Below, one piece after another: positions 41,838 to 48,771 of a stretch of DNA of 64,000 nucleotides. The notes beneath the pieces are model-generated. The model ran no database searches. It had not been told where the DNA came from and was given only the letters and a program-made list of their open reading frames with translations. The position numbers were made by a program, and so were the translations under genes. The stretch spans positions 1,960,921-2,024,920 of the forward strand of contig OZ007029.1 of the NCBI GenBank assembly GCA_963931575.1, written 5' to 3'. Numbering within the stretch: the first letter of the stretch is position 1; each line of letters begins with the position of its first letter. This DNA is from Gastranaerophilus sp944325835. Its GTDB lineage: Bacteria > Cyanobacteriota > Vampirovibrionia > Gastranaerophilales > Gastranaerophilaceae.

Positions 41838-43304
41838 ATGTATAAATTCATAGACCATGCAACCGAAAGCGGCAAAGCTGTATGCGATACCGACGTATTA
41901 GATAGTAATTTAATGAATCTAAAATACAGCGATAAAAGCGATTTTGTTGTAGAAGCACCCAACGGCGTTTTAGATTATAATGAACTAACAATAACAGCGC
42001 CAGCAGGTTTAAAAATTGCAAAACCTAAAGGAATTGCAAGCGATAAATCTTTAGAAAGTAACGTACAAACGTTAGAAGAAGCCAAGACGTTGGATATTAC
42101 AAGTGTTTATAATGGTGTTACTATCTTTTTAGGCGTTAACGGTTTAGAAGCAAAATATAGGGAAGAAACCGACGCACCGGGTGAAACGCAATCAAGCGGC
42201 AACGAATATTATTTATATAACAATAGAACTAATTTTTATTATGATAATTTAGGTAATATTGTAGATTGCGGCAGGATTGGCGTTATTTCTTCAAATGGCG
42301 AAGTAATAACAAGTCTTGAATCTGTAGAAGTTTTTAGGCCGGCATGCAATCGAGAATTAAAAGACGCCAAAAAAGAAATAGGCGCAGAATTAACCGCGGC
42401 GGCAGAAGAAATAAAAATAAATCGTTTAATTTCTGATAGATTGTATACCGGGGAAGATTTAACCCAAAAATTTGCAAAAGAGATAGCGGAAGCGGGAAAC
42501 GTTTACACGTGGTTAGAAGCCCGTAAAAACGCCGGAAACTTTGAAGGGATACATGTAGGGGATTACTTCCCTACAAGCATAAGCGCGGGAACTGTAGCAG
42601 GCTATAACATAGCGGCACAGGCATTTAGATGCCGTATTGTTGGAATAAATACATATAAAAATTGCGGCGATACTTCTATTGGTAATATGTTATATATAAT
42701 GTCTGATGAGGTTATAGACACACCTATAAAATGGAATCCAATAAATAACAACAATGGTACAAATAACCGTAAAAATCCATGGCTGGCAAGCGCTATGTAT
42801 GCGGTTCTAAACGGTGTAAATAACTACGATAATACAAGCGGGTACAACAAGGCCGCACACGGCGCTAATGCGAGTGCAAAAGGGATATTACAGTTATTAC
42901 CGCAGGCCTTACAAACAGTATTAAAACAAAAAAGAAATTTATTAGATGATAGATATTCTTCAAGTGGTCTTTTAACAGGCTCAACCGATTGGAATTGGGG
43001 CGATATGGGTAAATTGTGGCTACCTAATGAATACGAGGTGTACGGTTGTGCGGTACATAGTAACTTATGCCAAACTAGCGGATTTTGGCACCCGGAAGCG
43101 GGCTCGTCTATCCAATTCCCGTGGTTTGCTAATAATTGCGAACACCGTATTAAAAAGAACTCTACGGGCGGGCGTTGCACTTGGTGGCTTTCTTCCGCGG
43201 CGTCTGGTTATACAGCTGGTGTGTGTGTTGTTAGCGACAGTGGTAATGCTCACAGTTATTATGCTTATGTTTCCATTTATGCCCCGCTCTGCTTCTGTAT
43301 TTAA
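41838..43304 (+). CDS. Tail fibre-type protein with C-terminal lectin-like variable domain
   Basis: 488 residues. The N-terminal 170 residues look fibre-like; a helical segment (about 170-230) follows. The C-terminal ~260 residues resemble the DUF6273/FGE C-type-lectin fold used as target by diversity-generating retroelements: LPNEYEVYGC, then GGRCTWWLSSAASGYTAG and a Ser/Ala/Tyr/Gly-rich end (SDSGNAHSYYAYVSIYAP) before the terminal LCFCI. The end-placed residue set is what adenine mutagenesis yields. A reverse transcriptase gene follows 91 bp downstream. Likely host-binding adhesin. Confidence 0.8.
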   Translation: MYKFIDHATESGKAVCDTDVLDSNLMNLKYSDKSDFVVEAPNGVLDYNELTITAPAGLKIAKPKGIASDKSLESNVQTLEEAKTLDITSVYNGVTIFLGVNGLEAKYREETDAPGETQSSGNEYYLYNNRTNFYYDNLGNIVDCGRIGVISSNGEVITSLESVEVFRPACNRELKDAKKEIGAELTAAAEEIKINRLISDRLYTGEDLTQKFAKEIAEAGNVYTWLEARKNAGNFEGIHVGDYFPTSISAGTVAGYNIAAQAFRCRIVGINTYKNCGDTSIGNMLYIMSDEVIDTPIKWNPINNNNGTNNRKNPWLASAMYAVLNGVNNYDNTSGYNKAAHGANASAKGILQLLPQALQTVLKQKRNLLDDRYSSSGLLTGSTDWNWGDMGKLWLPNEYEVYGCAVHSNLCQTSGFWHPEAGSSIQFPWFANNCEHRIKKNSTGGRCTWWLSSAASGYTAGVCVVSDSGNAHSYYAYVSIYAPLCFCI

Positions 43305-43322
43305 TCCCTATATCTTGTATCA

Positions 43323-43339
43323 GGGCGCGTAATGCGCCC
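43323..43339. other. Hairpin/cruciform after the lectin-domain gene
   Basis: GGGCGC/GCGCCC stem with a 5-nt loop, 18 bp after the stop. No T-run follows, so it is not a classical terminator. In known diversity-generating retroelements a short GC hairpin just downstream of the variable repeat is required for homing; its position here matches that. Confidence 0.55.
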
Positions 43340-43395
43340 GCAACTACGCAGTTTAATGTTAATACACAATTCCCATTAACTGTACGAGGTGTAAT

Positions 43396-44550
43396 ATGTC
43401 AAGACGCAAAGGCAGGTACGAGCGACGTAAACAAAAACGTGAAGCGAAGAAGCAACATTTAAAAGAATTTGATAGCTTTGAAAATTTGATTAGTTTTAAA
43501 TCTTTATTTAAGGCGGCCAAGAAAGCGGCTTGCGGTGTATCTTGGAAAGCAAGTGTACGAAGATATATTTTAACTATTATATTTCGGGTTATTCATACTA
43601 AAAAGGATTTATTAAAAGGCAAAGATATACGCCAAGGTTTTATAGAATTTGATTTAAACGAACGTGGCAAAGAACGACATATAAAAAGTGTTCATTTTAA
43701 CGAAAGGGTAGTGCAAAAATCTATATGTACTAATGCCATGAAGCCAATTTTATTAAATAGCGTTATATATGATAACGCGGCAAGCCAAAAAGGCAAAGGT
43801 ACACACTTTGCTATTAACAGACTTACAGATTATTTACATTGGCATTATAGACATTACGGTAACAAAGGCTATATTTTATCAATAGATTTTAAAAGTTATT
43901 TTGAAAGTATACCCCATGATGTTTTAAAAGAAATTTTTAGAAAAAAGTTTACAGACGAAAGAGTAATTAAACTTTTAGATGATTTTGTAGATGCGTTCGG
44001 CGAAAGAGGATTAGGGCTAGGGTCTGAAACATCGCAAATAAATGCGGTGATTCATACCGATAAAATAGACCATTATATAAAAGAAGTTGAGCGCATAAAG
44101 GGTTACGGGCGCTATATGGACGATAGCTGGATAATTCACACCGATAAAGGCTATTTAGAAGAATTATTAGAAGAATTAAACGCCATGTATAATGATATCG
44201 GCGTAACAATAAACCGAAAAAAGACACACATAACAGATTTAAAACATGGGTTTACTTTCTTAAAAACAAGATTTTATTTAACAGATTCCGGCAAAGTTAT
44301 AAAAAAGCCTTGCCGGGCTAACATAACAAGAATGCGCCGGAAGTTGAAAAGACAAGCTAAATTATATCAACAAGGTTTAATGTCTTTTGAAGACGTGCAA
44401 CAAAGTTATATATCATCACGCGGGTCATTGATTCACAAAAACGCGCGTAAAACTATTTATAATTTAGATATGTTATTTAAGCAATTATTTGGAAAGGGGT
44501 ACAAAGATGACAAGTGTAACACAGGAAGTCAAACAATCAAAAATTCTTGA
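43396..44550 (+). CDS. Reverse transcriptase, diversity-retroelement-like
   Basis: 384 residues. RT motifs in order: DNAASQKGKGTHFAINRL, ILSIDFKSYFESIPHDVL (motif A), GLGLGSETSQINAV (domain 4), GYGRYMDDSWIIH (YMDD catalytic motif C), INRKKTHI and HGFTFLKTRFYL (domains 6-7). There is no maturase or endonuclease domain. The compact length, the SQ after the TS in domain 4 and the place after a lectin-like tail gene suit a diversity-generating retroelement, though those usually have IGN where this has LGS. I find no template repeat by eye. Confidence 0.85.
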   Translation: MSRRKGRYERRKQKREAKKQHLKEFDSFENLISFKSLFKAAKKAACGVSWKASVRRYILTIIFRVIHTKKDLLKGKDIRQGFIEFDLNERGKERHIKSVHFNERVVQKSICTNAMKPILLNSVIYDNAASQKGKGTHFAINRLTDYLHWHYRHYGNKGYILSIDFKSYFESIPHDVLKEIFRKKFTDERVIKLLDDFVDAFGERGLGLGSETSQINAVIHTDKIDHYIKEVERIKGYGRYMDDSWIIHTDKGYLEELLEELNAMYNDIGVTINRKKTHITDLKHGFTFLKTRFYLTDSGKVIKKPCRANITRMRRKLKRQAKLYQQGLMSFEDVQQSYISSRGSLIHKNARKTIYNLDMLFKQLFGKGYKDDKCNTGSQTIKNS

Positions 44551-45010
44551 ACTGGCAAATTTGATTTCACAATATGACAATGGAGAACGTGAAAACATTA
44601 ATAGTTCAGAATATCCGCAATGGCAAGTTATTTCGGATATGTTGAAACGTGCGGAAATCAGCGAAAATATTTATGCTGATTTTTTGCAAAATCCGACACA
44701 TTACAAAATTGTAGATAATAAAATTATTTACAATGACAACTGGGAAGCAGAAGCACAAGAAGCGGAACAAGAACGGATTTCAAAACTGCATATAACAAAA
44801 CAGGATTTTTATTTATATCTTTGTGTACCTGCAAGTATCTCTTATGAAACTCTCAAAGCAAAGATTGCGGAATTAAATATGGAGCCGCAATGGGAATTAT
44901 GCAATCACGTCTATTATGGTATTATTCAGCCGTTCTTGACAGCTTTGCCGCTTGGGAAAACGGAACAAGAAATTATTGAAATATTTGAACAATATACAAA
45001 AGAAGATTAG
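44507..45010 (+). CDS. Hypothetical tail-associated protein
   Basis: 167 residues from the ATG at 44507, preceded by AAAGGGG; the start lies inside the reverse transcriptase end (44-bp overlap, another frame). Alpha-helical with a Glu-rich middle (NWEAEAQEAEQERISKL). Position after fibre and RT suggests a fibre-assembly chaperone or RT accessory protein, but no family is recognised. Its wording of codons looks more host-like than the neighbours. Confidence 0.6.
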   Translation: MTSVTQEVKQSKILELANLISQYDNGERENINSSEYPQWQVISDMLKRAEISENIYADFLQNPTHYKIVDNKIIYNDNWEAEAQEAEQERISKLHITKQDFYLYLCVPASISYETLKAKIAELNMEPQWELCNHVYYGIIQPFLTALPLGKTEQEIIEIFEQYTKED

Positions 45011-45086
45011 TAAAGTTTTTGGTTGGGTGGTTGGGTATATCGGGCTGGGTTTTCTTATTTATCAAATAATAGATTTATAAGACATT

Positions 45087-45114
45087 GTAACGCTCTTTTG
45101 AGCGTTACTTTTTT
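45087..45114 (+). terminator. Intrinsic terminator
   Basis: A 9-bp stem GTAACGCTC/GAGCGTTAC (45087-45095/45100-45108), TTTT loop, then a six-T run (45109-45114). It ends the tail transcript. Confidence 0.85.
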
Positions 45115-45139
45115 AAGGATTTTTAAGAAAGAGGTAAAA

Positions 45140-45442
45140 ATGAAAAAATTAGCAATTGTTTTAGGTATTTTATTTTTTTGTATTCAAGGTGTTTTTGCTG
45201 ATGAAATTATACAAGAACCGGCTGAAGAATTGGTTAAAGAAAATAAAACCGTTACGGTTGATAAATCAAACCAAGTTATAGAAATGGAAGATAACAAGAT
45301 AAATGTTATTGTTATGAAGCAGCCTTTAAACGAAAAATCAAACCAAAAAATTATATTAAAACGTAATTGGCTTGGTGTGTATGTTCAAATTAACGGCAAA
45401 GTAAAAGTAAATCCGCTAACAAGCACTTATGAAGTTGAATAA
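45140..45442 (+). CDS. Small exported protein
   Basis: 100 residues from the ATG at 45140, which has AGAGG 8 bases upstream; the longer frame from 45023 runs through the terminator. A signal peptide (1-21, GVFA|DE) and a short acidic mature part ending in a beta segment (WLGVYVQINGKVKV). It lies after the terminator and before the lysis genes; it may be a moron or lysis accessory. Confidence 0.6.
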   Translation: MKKLAIVLGILFFCIQGVFADEIIQEPAEELVKENKTVTVDKSNQVIEMEDNKINVIVMKQPLNEKSNQKIILKRNWLGVYVQINGKVKVNPLTSTYEVE

Positions 45443-45456
45443 AGGGGGGGGCGTAA

Positions 45457-45933
45457 ATGCTTGAATGGTATAAAGATAAAGAGATAGGAATATATTTTAG
45501 CGAAAAACCGCGCGTAGCCGTTAGGTATGCTTTGCCCTCAATGACAAAAGCGCAAAAAACAGCTATTAATAAATACCCTTTTGAAAATAAAGGACATTTA
45601 AACGTAGAGTTACATGACTACAAAAAAAATGTAAAGCATTATTTTTGTATTCCGCGCGGGTATTGTTGGGATGGTGCAACTATTCCCCGGTTGTTTTGGC
45701 GGCTAATCGGCAGTAAAACCGATTCAAAGTTTTTAATACCGTCAATGATACATGATGTTTTATGTGAACACCATGAGTATGTGAATAATGACCGCTATTT
45801 TTGCGATAAAGTTTTTGAACGTCTTTTATATGTTTCAGGTGTACCGGCGTTTAATCGTTGGCTAATGTTTCATAGCGTTGACAATTTTCAAAAATTTTGC
45901 GGGTGGGGAAAGGGTAAAGAATGGAACACTTAA
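45457..45933 (+). CDS. DUF1353 phage protein
   Basis: 158 residues with the DUF1353 signature: FCIPRGYCWDGATIPRLFWRLIG, then SMIHDVLCEHH and DKVFERLL. This family is common just before lysis genes in phages and has conserved Asp/His residues, but its role is not known. Overlaps the next gene by 13 bp. Confidence 0.85.
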   Translation: MLEWYKDKEIGIYFSEKPRVAVRYALPSMTKAQKTAINKYPFENKGHLNVELHDYKKNVKHYFCIPRGYCWDGATIPRLFWRLIGSKTDSKFLIPSMIHDVLCEHHEYVNNDRYFCDKVFERLLYVSGVPAFNRWLMFHSVDNFQKFCGWGKGKEWNT

Positions 45934-46175
45934 TAATATTTGCGCCGTGTGCCTTATTTGTAATAACTTTAATAGTTCAACTTAATATTTTTGCAAGGTC
46001 TGATGATTTATCTAAGCTTGAAACCAAAATAATGAAGCATACGGCCGAAAATTTTGTAAATTACAAAATTTATCATGATAACCATATATCACTGGAAACC
46101 CGTATAACTCAAATTGATAACAACGTACAGGAAGTAAAAAATTTATTAATCTCATTTATAAGGAAAGGGGGTTAA
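45921..46175 (+). CDS. Holin/XhlA-like small membrane protein
   Basis: 84 residues: one N-terminal transmembrane helix (about 4-24) followed by a coiled-coil tail (LETKIMKHTAENFVNYK ... LETRITQIDNNVQEVKNLL). The topology and the gene order directly before the endolysin fit a holin-type or XhlA-like lysis protein. Confidence 0.65.
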   Translation: MEHLIIFAPCALFVITLIVQLNIFARSDDLSKLETKIMKHTAENFVNYKIYHDNHISLETRITQIDNNVQEVKNLLISFIRKGG

Positions 46176-46634
46176 ATGTACTCAACGGACTTTGAAAAGG
46201 CTTTAGAATTTGTTTTAGCACGTGAAGGCGGTTACGTAAACGACCCGGACGACCTCGGCGGGGCTACTAACAAGGGGATAACCCAAAACACATACAACAG
46301 TTGGTTAAAATCCAACGGTAAGGCGTCAAAAGACGTAAAAAATATAACAGACGCGGAAGTAAAAGAAATTTATTATAAAAATTATTGGCTTGCGGCCGGG
46401 TGTAATAAAATGACGTCGAAATTTGCCGTAGTGTGTTTTGATACGGCGGTAAATATGGGGGTTGGCCGTGTAAATGAATTTTTGAAGGCCGCAAAGTGGA
46501 TAGACTTAAACGAATTTCATTTAGCGCGGATACGTAAGTATAATGAATTTGCAAAAAATCAAACTCAAAGAAAATATTTAAACGGTTGGTTAAATCGTGT
46601 TTTTGCTTTGATTGATTTTGTAGAAAAATTATAA
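46176..46634 (+). CDS. GH108 endolysin
   Basis: 152 residues. The GH108 signature LAREGGYVNDPDDLGGATNKGIT is present with the catalytic Glu in REGGY, and a PG_binding_3-like C-terminal part (FDTAVNMGVGRVNEFL ... YLNGWLNRV). It is a muramidase that degrades host peptidoglycan at lysis. No signal peptide, so it needs a holin. Last gene of the late operon. Confidence 0.92.
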   Translation: MYSTDFEKALEFVLAREGGYVNDPDDLGGATNKGITQNTYNSWLKSNGKASKDVKNITDAEVKEIYYKNYWLAAGCNKMTSKFAVVCFDTAVNMGVGRVNEFLKAAKWIDLNEFHLARIRKYNEFAKNQTQRKYLNGWLNRVFALIDFVEKL

Positions 46635-46657
46635 AAGTTTATGAATCTGATGTTTTC

Positions 46658-46682
46658 AAGCCGGAATTTTCCGGCTTTTTTT
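46658..46682 (+). terminator. Late operon terminator 1
   Basis: AAGCCGGA/TCCGGCTT stem (46658-46665/46670-46677) with a following T-run, 23 bp after the endolysin stop. Confidence 0.85.
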
Positions 46683-46723
46683 AGTTTTAATGCTTCTTTG
46701 TAGCTCCTTTCTTTTTGTATCAC

Positions 46724-46752
46724 AAAGCCCGGTGTAAAAACCGGGCTTTTTT
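46724..46752 (+). terminator. Late operon terminator 2
   Basis: AAAGCCCGG/CCGGGCTTT stem (46724-46732/46741-46749) with an 8-nt loop and further T's. A tandem backup that would insulate the attachment site and the tRNA from late transcription. Confidence 0.85.
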
Positions 46753-46789
46753 GTAATTTCTTTATTGTTCTTATTAATTCTTTTTATTT

Positions 46790-46841
46790 CTTTTAATTAC
46801 TTTTAATTACTTTTAATCACGGGTGGGGCAATAGTGGGGAA
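46790..46841. repeat. Integrase arm-type site cluster, right end
   Basis: Three 10-bp direct repeats of cttttaatta type (46790-46820), the same element as at the left end, followed by the 19-bp sequence starting gtggggcaatagtgg (46823-46841), identical to 8295-8313. Located between the late terminators and the attachment core. Confidence 0.65.
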
Positions 46842-46868
46842 AAATAAATAATGGGGATAAAATAAAAA

Positions 46869-46902
46869 AATAATAGCAAAGTTTAAAAACCTTGCTATTA
46901 TT
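46869..46902 (-). terminator. Phage-supplied terminator for the tRNA
   Basis: An 11-bp stem AATAATAGCAA/TTGCTATTATT (46869-46879/46892-46902), extended by further pairs after an A-C mismatch, with a T-rich run beyond it on the minus strand (complement of 46858-46868). It sits 11 bp past the tRNA 3' end and replaces the host terminator displaced to 8100-8134. Confidence 0.75.
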
Positions 46903-46912
46903 ATCTTTTAAT

Positions 46913-46989
<77 letters not shown>

Positions 46990-47100
46990 ATACTTTATTT
47001 CGGACTCCTGACAATTCCAATTATCATTTGCCCCCACCCCATTATTAAACGCTAAAAAACAAAAATCAACCCCTTTAAAACAAATTTTTATTTCAGTGCT

Positions 47101-48057
47101 TTATTTCTTCAACAAAAAGCATTTGGCGGAATGTGTACGGCTAATGGCGGTTTCTGTCGGATCTTTCTGTGAACAGATTTCCATGCATTCTTTGCATCTC
47201 GGGTGGAATTTGCAGCCGTTTATTTTCTGTTGAATATTCGGGGGCTGACCGCTTATTGTTTCTAAGCGCCCTTTGTTATTCGCCGGCAAAGAGTTTAACA
47301 GCGCTGCAGAGTAAGGGTGTTTTGGGCAGGCAAAGAATTCTGTATTATTGCCGCTTTCTACTATGTCGCCGGAGTACATTACCGAAATCCTGTCGGCGTT
47401 TTCTTTCACAAGTGCAAGGTCGTGGGTTATAAGCAGAATAGATGTACCTTGTTTTTCTTTGATATTTTTAAGAAGGTTCATAATTTGTGCCTGAATTGTT
47501 ACATCCAGCGCTGTTGTTGGTTCATCTGCAATTATAACTTCTGCGTTGCAGGCAAGTGCCATTGCAATTATTGCTCTTTGTTTCATTCCGCCGGAAAACT
47601 CGTGCGGGTAGGATTTCATCCGCAATTCCGGACAGGGAATTTGCACCTGTTCCAGCGCTTCTATAGCTTTGTCACGAGCTTCACGGCCTTGAAGTCCCTG
47701 ATGTATTTTTATTACTTCTAAAAGCTGGTTTTCTATTGTGTATAGCGGATTTAGTGAGGTCATAGGATCTTGCGGAATAAGTGCAATTTTTGCGCCGCGT
47801 ATTTTATTCATTTCTCGTTCGGGTAATTTTAATAAATCCTGACCGTTATAATAGATTTCGCCGCCGGTAATTTTTGCATTTTTCGGGAGTAAGCGCAGAA
47901 TGCTCATTGCACTTATTGTTTTCCCGCAGCCGGACTCCCCGACAAGGGCATGTAGTTCACCTTTTTGCAGGGTGAAGGATATGTTATGAAGCGCTTCACA
48001 GAACCCGCACGCGCAGTTAAATCCCAACGTTAAATTGTTTATTTCTATTATGTTCAT
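47101..48057 (-). CDS. dppD: Oligopeptide/dipeptide ABC transporter ATPase (DppD/OppD)
   Basis: 318 residues. Walker A GESGCGKT, Q-loop PQDP, signature FSGGMKQR, Walker B EVIIADEPTTALD and H-loop THD. The C-terminal oligopeptide extension with the Cys cluster (CKFHPRCKECMEIC) is typical of OppD/DppD and DppF proteins. It energises import of peptides or nickel. No permease genes are in the window; they may lie elsewhere. It starts 7 nt after a TATAAT box below a four-copy 8-bp repeat. Confidence 0.92.
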   Translation of the reverse strand: MNIIEINNLTLGFNCACGFCEALHNISFTLQKGELHALVGESGCGKTISAMSILRLLPKNAKITGGEIYYNGQDLLKLPEREMNKIRGAKIALIPQDPMTSLNPLYTIENQLLEVIKIHQGLQGREARDKAIEALEQVQIPCPELRMKSYPHEFSGGMKQRAIIAMALACNAEVIIADEPTTALDVTIQAQIMNLLKNIKEKQGTSILLITHDLALVKENADRISVMYSGDIVESGNNTEFFACPKHPYSAALLNSLPANNKGRLETISGQPPNIQQKINGCKFHPRCKECMEICSQKDPTETAISRTHSAKCFLLKK

Positions 48058-48064
48058 TGCCCGT

Positions 48065-48112
48065 ATTATACTATAGAAGAGTTAATAAGTTAATAGGTTA
48101 ATGAGTTAATAA
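48065..48112 (-). promoter_or_regulatory. Tandem 8-bp repeat (Pho-box-like) and -10 of the ABC gene
   Basis: On the plus strand GTTAAT recurs exactly every 8 bp at 48081, 48089, 48097 and 48105; on the minus strand the units read ATTAACTC, ATTAACTT, ATTAACCT, ATTAACTC. A TATAAT (48070-48065) lies 8 bp further and 7 nt before the ATG; there is no -35. This resembles activator sites of OmpR/PhoB-type regulators; cyanobacterial Pho boxes use a TTAACCT-like 8-mer, but with 3-bp spacers. The regulator is not identified. Confidence 0.55.
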
Positions 48113-48225
48113 GGGTTATGATTGTATTGAAAGCAAAAAGATTTTATTGCCTTGTCGCCCTATTGCCTTATTATCTTAAGTTGTGATAGAATATTGTCGT
48201 AAGAAGATTTGTGAGGGCTTATTCA

Positions 48226-48744
48226 ATGAAAAAAGTTTATATATTAGCGGTTATTTCAATTTTGGCATTAGGTATACAAAGTTATGCGGCTGATGCCGGA
48301 ACTCAGGCATTATTGGATAGGGTAAGCGGTACGGCGGTTGAAACAAAAGCGCCGACGGATAATTTTAATTATTCTGCCTATGCTATAGTAAATCCGCTTG
48401 ATGTTGTGGCAAGACCTAATTTTTATTTGAATAAGAATATCAAAGTAACGGGTAAGTTTGACAAGTTTTCAACGCTTGGTCTGGATTATGAACCTGCGAT
48501 GAGAAGTTCTGATAAATATATTGCATTTTTAATCCAAAGACCGGATGTGAGTGATCACAACCTGCCGTTGTCTGAGATGAAATGTTTTCTGCCGCGTGAA
48601 GAAGCCGAAAAGTATATTGAACTGAATTCCGGTGACAGGGTTGAGTTTTACGGTACTGTTTTTTCAAACGCATTAGGTGACATCTGGGTTGATGTTAAGA
48701 AGTTCAATTCTCTGGAACCGAAGAAGGAAGAGCCGGCTAAATAG
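48226..48744 (+). CDS. Exported hypothetical protein, OB-like
   Basis: 172 residues from the ATG at 48226, preceded by TGAGGG; signal peptide (1-21, QSYA). The mature part (NPLDVVARPNFYLNKNIKVTG ... NSGDRVEFYGTVFSNALGDIW) has the strand pattern of an OB-fold, perhaps nucleic-acid or ligand binding in the periplasm. No family recognised. It precedes the GH57 gene by 27 bp, so likely one operon. Confidence 0.7.
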   Translation: MKKVYILAVISILALGIQSYAADAGTQALLDRVSGTAVETKAPTDNFNYSAYAIVNPLDVVARPNFYLNKNIKVTGKFDKFSTLGLDYEPAMRSSDKYIAFLIQRPDVSDHNLPLSEMKCFLPREEAEKYIELNSGDRVEFYGTVFSNALGDIWVDVKKFNSLEPKKEEPAK

Positions 48745-48771
48745 TTTTTTATTAATTGGAGTTTGTGAAAT

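Noticed and set aside
43305..43395. Template repeat for a diversity-generating retroelement between tail gene and RT
   Set aside because: Only 91 bp, with no adenine-rich copy of the tail gene 3' end; reported as missing.
45023..45139. N-terminal extension of the small exported protein
   Set aside because: Would be translated across a strong intrinsic terminator and would bury the signal peptide.
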